Below are positions 56,077 to 64,000 of a stretch of 64,000 bases of DNA, one piece after another (position 1 is the first letter of the stretch; the number at the start of each line of letters is the position of its first letter). The position numbers were made by a program, and so were the translations under genes. The notes under the pieces are model-generated. The model searched no databases and had not been told where the DNA came from. It was given only the letters and a program-made list of their open reading frames with translations. This stretch comes from Rutpela maculata (lineage: Eukaryota > Arthropoda > Insecta > Coleoptera > Cerambycidae), in the NCBI GenBank assembly GCA_936432065.2, contig OW386287.2, positions 73,651,804 to 73,715,803 on the forward strand. Direction: 5' to 3'.

Positions 56077-56437
56077 ATGTGTGGTGGTCCAGTGGCTAAA
56101 ATTTTGTCTTGCTACGCGCCGTGTTTGTCTGGTTGGCTCCGGGCCAGATTTCGGGCGAGGCGCATTGTAATATTCAAATTTTAAATAAATATGTCTTGCT
56201 CTTGCTCTTGCCTTGCAATCCAAAGATTATGTGTTCGAATCCCAGACAGGTTGGGTGTTTTTTTTTTCAATTTTTTTCATATATTTTTTTTCTCAACAAA
56301 GTTGGTATCACAAAATTAGGATGCCCAAAAACTAACATTATTTACAAGAAAACTGCGAAGAGTATCCTATAGAATGTGTAACAATTATATGAAAAGCTCA
56401 GTAAATTGGCGAAGAGTACGTTTTTAGCTTGTTTACT
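56077..56437 (+). mobile_element. tRNA-headed SINE, family 2, with an insertion in the head
   Basis: Head GTGTGGTGGTCCAGTGGCTA (A-box TGGTCCAGTGG) and B-box TGTTCGAATCCC lie about 150 bp apart. The body contains GCGAAGAGTATCCTATAGAA and GGCGAAGAGTACG, shared with the inverted copy at 60680-60943. The wide box spacing comes from a ~79-bp insertion (56113-56191) flanked by TGTCTTGCT on both sides, ending AAATTTTAAATAAATA, which looks like a small retroposed fragment. Confidence 0.75.
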
Positions 56438-57489
56438 ATTATGCCAAGTCTTGCATATACCATTTGGAACTTTGTTCTGTAGTGTACCTATTTTCAATAA
56501 ATAAATTGCTGCACTAGGTACTGCAATGCTCCACAATAACAACTAAACCTTGGACGGGTAATGAGTAGGTAGCAGGTATTACCTACTGTACAAACATTCT
56601 GTTATGTTTTATTACACGAGTAAGTTTACTGTAAAGCGTTGATTCAGTATTCTCACCATTTTCAATTCTGTAATATACATCAGAAAAAAGTAAAACAGTA
56701 TACAAACATTAAATTAAAGCTAAAAGAGCTTTTAAGCTTTTAGGCCTGTTGATATAAATCATTAAAAGTCTATTCAGGCCAAAATACAACATGAAGTCGA
56801 TTTATCGGCAACAATGAAACGGATTTGGCGAAAAAATTTCAGATAATAAAAAAGCAATTCCTTTGTGTGCTATACGATTAGTAATATATAGAAGCCGTTT
56901 TGTAGACCTCAGTGACAGCCATAGGGGTAGGCAAAGGGACAAGCAATCAATAGTCATTTGCGCTACGAACATTGTAATTGTTGGAATTTCAATTCCTATT
57001 GTCAGTTTTTAATTGAAATTATAGTCCAGTCATAACGTCGCCAACATAGGTATAGTATAGAATATTACATTTTTTTTTCTGAAACCCTTTCATTGAGTTT
57101 CTAAAAAAATGCTCTGAGACTACGAATCCCATCTCGGCTAGCTACTTAAAAAAAATTGAAAAAAATCACAGAATCATGAATTGTTCGGTTCCATTGCGTT
57201 AAAGTAGCTTAAGAGGAAAGAAGTTGATGATATTCTGCGTAAAACAAAAAGAAAATATCGTTGGTAAAACCAAAAGTGCACACCCCACAAGTTGTTTTAT
57301 CCAATAAACGCTACGCGTACATATATACAGTGTGTCCCTCTTTTCACGATAACACCTTCATAGCTCAGTTATTAGTCATTCAGTTTTATCCAAATTTGGA
57401 TCAGTATCAAAGACCTCCATTATATCTTTTTTGAGTAAAAAACTTATTTCAGTTATTAGTGTGCATTTTTATTAGGAAAAAGGAGTCGA
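56438..57489. other. No gene seen
   Basis: AT-rich. CAGTGTGTCCCTCTTTTC after TATA at about 57329 resembles a Tc1/mariner-type end and may be the outer edge of the foldback that follows. Confidence 0.3.
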
Positions 57490-58190
57490 TTTTTCGAGAA
57501 GGCACTTTTTATTAAAAAACTAATGCAATAATATTGATCAACATGCTTTAGAACTCCTCTGATTTTCGAATTACGGACCCTAAAATTACATTTGGCAAAT
57601 ATTAAATAATTGATCACTTGGAAACGAATTGTATTTTGAAAAAAGTTAATTCTTCATTATCTTTTTAAATTCGTCTTTTCTACCACTCTGTACATACACT
57701 CAAGCTTTGTAGACCAAGAATTCTGACTGAAAAATTACCAATAATATAAAATAACAAATAATATAATTAATAACTTGGAAACGAATTACTTTTCGCATTT
57801 TTCCTTTAAGATCGCCTTTACTGCCTACCCTACACTGTTATCCAAACTTTCAAACTCTTAATGCACTAAAAATTTACAGGGCTGCTTGCTGGTGCAAAAT
57901 TTTTAGTATTTTTCCAATGAGAATTCTTGGCCTTTGAAATTTAAATGTATCGATGATACTGAGTGGGAGAAAGAGTTGAAATAGAAAATGAAGAATGACT
58001 TTTTTCGAAATACAATTCGTTTCCAAGTTATTAATTTTATTTAAAATTTGAAAAATGTGATCTTAAGGGCGCCGTAATTCAAAAACTATAAATCAAAATG
58101 TTATTATTTTGGACACAGAGGTTCTAAGGCATGCTGATCAATAATACTGCATTAGTTTTTTAATAAAAAAAAGTCTGATACGACAAAAAA
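57490..58190. repeat. Foldback repeat, diverged arms
   Basis: About 57505-57680 (ATTAAAAAACTAATGCA, TTGGAAACGAATTGTATTTT) recurs inverted at about 57960-58180. A further partial copy (TAACTTGGAAACGAATTACT) lies near 57770. It may be a non-autonomous Tc1/mariner-type element beginning near 57329, but the right end is unclear. Confidence 0.55.
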
Positions 58191-58220
58191 ATATTTTTTT
58201 TAAACCTGAAATTTACTAAT

Positions 58221-58478
58221 CTTGTAGATATTCAATTCTCTACTGCTTGTATGTAGGCTTCGTCGCGGTTCAATGGATAGGGAGCAACATATTCGCGGAA
58301 AACTGTTTTTTAAACTTCGACCTTCAATATCTCGAAAAGGGCGAGATTTTGGGGAAAAATGCAGTCTTGTAGATAATTGAATTCTTTACAACTTTCATGT
58401 TACCTTTATTACTGGACGATTTTTTTGGCGCGAGATATTCGCGAAAAACCATGTTTTTAAAACTGACCTTCTCGAAAA
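58221..58478. repeat. Degenerate tandem duplication, period ~150 bp
   Basis: Two units each contain CTTGTAGATA, ATATTCGCG, AAAAC and TCTCGAAAAGG in the same order. The second ends in a G-run at 58479-58490. Confidence 0.55.
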
Positions 58479-58684
58479 GGGGGGGGGGGGAGGACGTTTT
58501 TGTTGGGATTTTTATGATATTTGTGGATTTGGGTTTGGGACATCTCAAAGAACATCTATGCAAGAATTCAGATTTTTACTACTTTTGTCCAGGTTTCCTT
58601 CTTTTTTTTTTGGCGAATTTCCCTGTATTAAAAAGGAATATAGTGATGAACTGAACTGTCATGGTCCCACTCAACCTGGCGTTC

Positions 58685-59650
58685 TTCGATTAACAGAAGC
58701 TTTTGACTTTGTGGAAATTTGGGCAGTTTCGCATGCAATAGACGCCGCGAGGATCGATTTGTGATATATAGAATGCCATCAAAGAATCTACGAACGTGCT
58801 ACCCTCCTCGTCAAAGTTGAGGAAGATCAAGTCATCTTGAAGATCTCCATCAAAGAGGGTGATGCTATCTCATCGAAGCTGTTCTGTGTTCACCCTGGCA
58901 TTACAAGACATTTTTAAAAACCTAATATGGATATTGTTGATGATATCATCCTAATGAGCATTGATGCCGACGAGCTTGGAGTCATAATTAGAGAGTTGAA
59001 GAAACCTTCTGAGGTTGTGAGCTTGAGAATTAATCTCCTGAGTATCAAGGCCAACATGCAGACTACACTTGATTACCAAGTAATTAGAGAGTACGTGCAT
59101 CTCGGTCACAACATCAAGCTTGACAAGGACAACCAGACTGCAGAAATCACCAGGAGAATTAGCCTTACGTGGGCGAATTTTAGGAAACTTTGCCTCATCC
59201 TCAGGATACAGGATATCCCATTAACTCGAAGCGGAAAGTCTTCAACGCTTAGATATTATCTGTCATGACCTACGGCTTCGAGATCAGTCAATACAGAACA
59301 GGGCACACCGGTTTAGGATTTTCCAATGTTCAATGGAGCGAGCAATGCTGTGAATCAGCTTGAAGGACCAAGATAGAAACGATGTGATTGGAGAAAAACA
59401 AAGGTCGTCAATGTCATAAAGCGGATTGCCACCAATAAATGGGCAGGTCATGTCGCCAGAGATGATATCAAGTAAAGGAAAACAATAAAGCAGTGGCTAC
59501 CTAGAGAAACTAGGCGAAGTGTCAGGTGCCCTCAAACACAAAGCAACAAGCCGGCAGGAATTGGATCTTAAGTGCTCAGGATAGACAGCGATGGAGAAAC
59601 ACGGAGAAGGCCTATGTTCAGGAGTGGGGGAGAACAGGCTAAAAAAAAGA
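58685..59650 (+). pseudogene. RTE-like non-LTR retrotransposon fragment (RT core to C-terminus)
   Basis: The stretch reads TEAFDFVEIWAVSHAIDAAR, then KEGDAISSKLFCVH (the rGD.iSp.LF motif), then VDDIILMSIDADELGVIIRE (RT catalytic ADDI, here VDDI), LRINLLSIKANM, YVHLGHNIKLDKDNQTAEI and RRISLTWANF. Further on, about 59270-59640 gives YG.E, a Q..G..N..GL.. region, GQVMSPEM-like and RQRWRNTEKAYVQEW in shifting frames. These are the successive conserved blocks of RTE-type LINEs. Frameshifts and missing residues show it is dead. The 3' end is near 59650 with an A-run. Confidence 0.8.
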
Positions 59651-60450
59651 ACTGTTAAGAGTATCAAGCGCCACATATAATAACGCGATGTTGATTTATA
59701 TGCCTTTGTAAAACTTATTTTGAATTACATCCCTTCCAAACTCAAATGACAATTGAATTCCTTGCAAGCACTGATCGCGTGCCTTTATTACTTATAGAGC
59801 TCTGTATTTTTATTTTCTAACCTACAAATACCTGTATTTGGCATAGTAGAGTGCATTAATACGCTTATTGTGACTTCCGTGGGGGTTTCGTTGTTACAAG
59901 CTGAATTTGATATAAAATTAATGATGATATACTGATGTTTCAAAATCTCAAAGCCGTCAAAAAATGTCCTACTCAAAAGGTCATTACAATCAAAAAACGA
60001 GTTATTTCTTAGTGAATTAGGTGTTTTGATATTTCTACTTTTGAGTAATAGCAAATCCTTTTAATCATGAATAGAACTAGTCAAAATAAGTAGATTTTCG
60101 AACAGACCACCTCGAGAAATCATGCCTGGTCCCCCTGCCTCCCCCTCAAAGGGGCTACCTGTATCTGCCTATATATACATTTTTTTTCTCAAAAATGGTG
60201 GGAGCTAGAGGAATGATGTTGGCGCCATTCGATAGAGTATAAAATTTTGCATAAGACCCTCCATTTGCTTTTTGCTATTTCCTTTTTTTTAAGGCCGCAC
60301 AGCAAAAAAAAAGGGTGAGGAGCCTTCCAACAACGACACATGTTTGGCTATACTTCTAAAACGGCCCAATAAATCAAAATTCTACCAGATATAAAAAATA
60401 AAGACCATTATTGTTTCTATCGATTGGTATATTACTTGTACTTGTTATTT
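59651..60450. other. No gene seen
   Basis: AT-rich sequence with a C/T-rich patch at about 60127-60150 and an A/T homopolymer patch at 60285-60315. The 88-codon minus-strand frame at 59788-60054 has no recognisable motif. Confidence 0.3.
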
Positions 60451-60680
60451 GTTTATATAAAGCAGTCAGTGGCGTACAAAGAGAAAGCTGCACATGTGCA
60501 TAATGAATTTATTTAAAATAATTTATTATTGTTGTTACAAACAATAATAATATAATAATTTTGAACAGGTACAGTCAATATTTTCGCAGTTTGTAACAAC
60601 AATAATAAATTATTTTAAATAAATTCATTATGCACATGTGAAGCTTTCTCTTTGTACGGCACTGACGGCTTTATATAAAC
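60451..60680. mobile_element. Hairpin MITE, ~93-bp near-perfect arms (hAT-like CAGTGGCGTAC inside)
   Basis: Arms 60451-60543 and 60589-60680 are almost fully complementary around a 45-bp loop. CAGTGGCGTACAAAGAGAAA at 60467 resembles a hAT end, but the inverted similarity extends 16 bp further out (GTTTATATAAAGC). The true ends are therefore unclear, and no 8-bp duplication was found. Confidence 0.7.
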
Positions 60681-60943
60681 AAACAAGCTAAATACGTACT
60701 CTTCGCCTATTCACTGAACTTTTTATATAATTTTTACACATTCTATAGGATACTCTTCGCAGTTTTTTGTAAATAGTGTTAGTTTTAGACATTTTTAATT
60801 TTATAGTACGAACTTAGTTGGTAAAAGACTCAGTGTAAAATAAAGTAAAAATTAAAGAAAAACCATACCAAGCCCCATTTGGGTTTCGAACCCGGGACCC
60901 TCCGATTCCGAGTCAAAAGCGTAAGAACTACACCACCACCTTA
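60680..60943 (-). mobile_element. tRNA-headed SINE, family 2
   Basis: On the minus strand: head AAGGTGGTGGTGTAGTTC, B-box GGGTTCGAAACCC, then a body ending GAAGAGTACGTATTTAGCTT. It shares its 3' half with 56077-56437. The head resembles a tRNA, but the sequence continues into a 170-bp body, so it is not a tRNA gene. Confidence 0.75.
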
Positions 60944-62293
60944 CACGTAAAAAAATGTAAATTTTTACATTATAAGGCACGAGCTAAAATCATATTTTCA
61001 CGGTTGTATATTACATTACGAAATGTATATTTGTAAAATATATAAGTCATTCGACCAATTTTAGTTCATAAGATTTCAAAACAGAAAACATTTTAATTGA
61101 ATAAGCTTGAATCTGGCATTCATCCTCATTGGAATACAAAAAATCACAAATAAAAGTATAACAGAAATGTAAGGTTTTAAAAATTCGAAGGAAAATAACA
61201 TCGTTGTTACTACATCACTGTTTCAGTCATCTTTTTTATAAACCAATTATTACATAAAGAGAGCAAAGTTGTAATTAAGCTGTTCATAAAATGAAATAAA
61301 GGGCTTCAAATAATTGCGTTCTACTTGAATTTGTATTTGTTTCATTTAAGTCGTCTACCAATCGTATTCATCTCCTTTTTATTTGAACTTTAAACTTATC
61401 ATGGCTTTGATATTCCTCATTTGTCGATGTCAATTTAATTGCATATAAAACAGGGCAATAGCGTATCTATTACACAATAATTAGCTTCAGCTAATTCTAG
61501 TATTATTAATTTCAAGTTAGTATTTGCTGTACAAATCGATAGCGTTTACGTAAATCTTGAATATTGCGCAACATTAAAGTAATTTCGTGCACTTAAAGGT
61601 ACTGGAAAATATTATTTTTCCTCATTATTCAGAAGCGTGGAGAGTAAACTCCACGGTATTTCGTGGTTGCGATTGAATCCATGATCTGGAAGAAAGTACA
61701 GTTAAACCACATGCAACTTGATTTTGAAACAAAATATTTCTCAAATATACCTAATATTGCAGTATTGCAGTACTTCTGCAACATAATCACTTTAATTTTG
61801 AATTGCAGTTTTGAAAATACCTCCCATATAACAAGAGTTTATTTAAATAGTTTGGTTCAACTCACCAATTATTAAACATATAAAAAAGAAATAGCATATG
61901 CTATCAAAATATAAATATTATAAAAGAAAAATTATTTTCATCGACTTAAAACTCAGTTTTCATCTCCATATGATGCTGACATGATTGACGAAATGTGCTA
62001 TGCGTCTGGTGTTCGAGTGAAGTGTTCAAGTTTTTTGGTGTTTATGGACTCTACCTCAGAGGCAGCGTCACTCCAAAAGTTAAAAACCTCTACAGAAATT
62101 TAGGCCATTTTTAGTTTGGTTGCACTAAGAATTTTAGGATAATTTTGTTTTTCAACATGTTCTATGTTATTCTGTTTTGGGTGACCGCAACTGAGCTGTA
62201 CTCTTCCTCATTGTCTATATAATAACTAGATGTATGTCTAAGCAGTGCCTAAGAGGGCAATTTTAGTCTTGTCTTAGTGTTAAAATAGTAAAC
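60944..62293. other. No gene seen
   Basis: AT-rich. The 70-codon frame at 61663-61875 has no motif. From about 62225 onward the DNA may be the 5' untranslated part of the following transposase remnant (inference from position only). Confidence 0.3.
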
Positions 62294-63568
62294 ATGTATC
62301 CTGGTGAATTTTTAAATCCGCAATCACAGCAGTTAGTTTTGAATTTGTTGGAATATTTTCAAAAGGAAAATGAAAATGGTGGACCTTTATTTATTTTCAA
62401 TAAAAGCTGTTCAAAGGCGAGTGGGTGAGGCTTTAAAAATCAATGAAAAGACTGTAAGAAAAATAGCTAAAAACGACAAAGAAAATGTGGAACCTCAAGC
62501 TTCAGTTAAACGGAATCGTAAAAAGCCCAAAACAGAGTTACGCGATGCTGTAAAATATGAAATAAAAATGTTATTTACGATATGGTGTCTGATCATAAAC
62601 ATATTTCCTTTTAGAAGAGCTAAAATCTAAAGCAATAGTTGATATTGGCCGTACCAGTTTAAAATATTGAGTCGATGCCAAAGTAAGGTGAAAGAACAGA
62701 GAAATGGACAAATAATATGCTGAAAAGAAATACACCGTTGCCACTTTTCTCTCTAGCTACTTTTGTAAGTTGTCGGCGAAACTCTTAACATGCTGTGCCT
62801 GGCATCGTTGTTAATATATCGCTTTCTTTCACGTACATTATTTTGCTATTTATATTTCACTCTTATCTTATATTATAGGGATCGACCCAAGATTTCTATC
62901 TGCCACTAGTGTATAAAGTGATTAAAAAATTAGGCTTTTCCTTTAAAAAAGATGACAATAGAAAAGTACTGTGTGAAAAACCACAAATTTATCTAAAACA
63001 TTTAGAGTTTTTACGCAAATACGTAAAAAATTTGGAAAGTAATGACCCCAAATATGTAGTGTTCTTAGACGAAACTGGGATCTTTAGCAGTGGAGGATTA
63101 AAACGTTCTTGGTAAGATGATTCCAGTAAATCGAAAAGGCGTCGTACAGCTACAGAAGGTAAAAGATTTATAGTTGTACATGCAGGATCTATTCATGGTT
63201 TTGCTGAAGATGCTAGTTTAATTTTCTCTACCAATAATAAGTCAGCAGATTACCATGACAACATGAACATGAACTTTGAAAATTTTGAAATTTGGCTGAC
63301 AGAGATACATTTGCCGGGGTTACAAAATCCAAGCATTATTGTTTTAGATAATGCCCACTCTCGGGTTGAAGAAAAACAACCAACCCGATCTTCGACGAAA
63401 GAAAAAATACAAACATGGTTAAAGACCAAAAATATAGATTTCAGTGATACCGCATCTAAAGCCGAATTGCTCCAAATAGCTGAAGCTAACAGAACAGAGC
63501 AACAATATGTTGTCGACAGTTTAATTAGAGAGCATGGACATGAAGTACTGCTACTAAATTACTATAAA
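62294..63568 (+). pseudogene. Tc1/IS630-type DDE transposase, truncated
   Basis: The start MYPGEFLNPQSQQLVLNLLE (ATG 62294) is followed by a frameshift near 62397, then AVQRRVGEALKINEKTVRKI, a helix-turn-helix. After a ~0.2-kb interruption (about 62672-62885) come VYKVIKKLGFSFKKDDNRK and VVFLDETGIFSSGGLKRSW (first catalytic Asp at ~63068) and an in-frame stop. Then KRFIVVHAGSIHGF, FEIWLTEIHLPGL and SIIVLDNAHSRVEE (second Asp, ~63348), and IREHGHEVLLLNYY, where RLPPYH is expected. The third catalytic residue is missing because another insertion follows. This matches a group of insect IS630/Tc1-superfamily transposases. The 0.2-kb interruption has GTAAGG and a TTATAG edge and could be an intron or an insertion. 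Confidence 0.85.
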
Positions 63569-63597
63569 TTTACAATACATGTATTATATATGCTCTG

Positions 63598-63759
63598 AGC
63601 ACAATAAGCCCAGGAGGCTGCAGTGCCCTCGGAGTATTCTTTACAGACGAGCCCTAGGAGGAGGGGTTTTAGTCAGTTCGAGGCTGATACTCAGACTCAT
63701 TCCATATTTTGGATGGGCAGCCCGTGTGGGTTTCCCCTCCACGCAAAAAAAAAAAAAAA
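63598..63759 (+). mobile_element. Retroposon 3' end with poly(A)
   Basis: A GC-richer block (GCCCAGGAGGCTGCAGTGCC ... GGGTTTCCCCTCCACGC) ends in 15 A at about 63745-63759. The poly(A) and abrupt change of composition indicate a 5'-truncated retroposed element. The family is not recognised. It lies where the transposase loses its third catalytic residue. Confidence 0.5.
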
Positions 63760-63765
63760 TCCTAT

Positions 63766-64000
63766 ACAGTATGTCCCAGGATAAATGTAACAAAAATTTT
63801 GGAATTTTGGAATGGTATTTGGGGATTGAGTCCTGCTTGTTGTAAAACTAAAGTATACCAAAAGTGACTTGATTTGGTGTTCTACAGGGTGTTTTATAAG
63901 CAAAATTGTAAAAATCAACACTAATAAAGTACGTTTATTTTTCAAAATATGAAAAAATTCCACTAAGATAAGTTGTGTAGAATGCAATTTTATACCTCTA
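63766..64000. mobile_element. CAGTGTG-family foldback MITE, cut by window end
   Basis: It begins CAGTATGTCCCAGGATA after TA (63764-63765) and follows the 13280-14003 family through the CAGGGTGTTTTATAAG block to the last base of the window. Confidence 0.75.

Noticed and set aside
60870..60943. A tRNA gene on the minus strand
   Set aside because: It shares a long 3' body with 56077-56437 and lacks a clean cloverleaf, so it is a SINE head.
63579..63987. Two ~90-codon frames near the window end
   Set aside because: They cover a retroposon tail, a poly(A) run and a foldback MITE, with no protein motif.

Overview
The window looks like a transposon graveyard from an AT-rich animal genome, most likely an insect with a large genome. 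I found no intact host gene, rRNA, genuine tRNA gene, CRISPR array or bacterial-style operon. The arthropod assignment rests on the element content: Tc1/mariner-type foldback elements with CAGGGTG ends and TA target sites, hAT and piggyBac-like pieces, several non-LTR reverse-transcriptase fragments and two tRNA-headed SINE families. Almost every coding stretch is broken by frameshifts, stops or later insertions.

Layout. 0.3-1.3 kb: non-LTR remnant and a foldback MITE. 2.1-6.3 kb: element 1, with ~260-bp terminal inverted repeats (TIRs) around a broken gene of the 'EEAD/CxC' family. 7.2-8.3 kb: CAGGGTG foldback. 9.7-10.3 kb: hAT remnant. 10.8-12.3 kb: long-TIR element with a SINE inside. 13.3-15.2 kb: foldback MITE lying in a larger inverted duplication. 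15.2-19.3 kb: element 3, ~1.3-kb TIRs around the C-terminus of the same gene family. 20.4-22.5 kb: A-rich, GATAA-rich island. 22.5-23.8 kb: TTAA-flanked piggyBac-like remnant. 26.4-27.5 kb: foldback. 29.9-32.7 kb: Tc1/mariner-type element holding a transposase N-terminus and a LINE 3' end. 35.2-40.1 kb: RT fragment, a TIR element with an internal duplication, a MITE, and a hAT element with a perfect 8-bp target duplication. 40.7-51.0 kb: element 4, a third locus of the gene family, split by a MITE that in turn received a 2.2-kb palindrome and element 2, a fourth locus. 54-64 kb: LINE fragments, a deleted mariner-like copy, SINEs, an RTE-like fragment and a Tc1/IS630-type transposase pseudogene.

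Main point. Four separate fragments of one protein family lie here, each inside its own pair of long inverted repeats. Together they cover an N-terminal Cys cluster, a central domain and a C-terminal Cys-rich tail. The conserved acidic motifs of the central domain (D.xALxH, (F/W)DxY, EEAD, DxD, SGAD...GKGK) appear in the order and roughly the spacing of FEN1/XPG-type 5' nucleases. I infer a DNA transposon lineage whose main protein is an XPG/FEN1-like nuclease rather than a DDE transposase. I do not recognise a named superfamily for it, and novelty cannot be judged without a database search.
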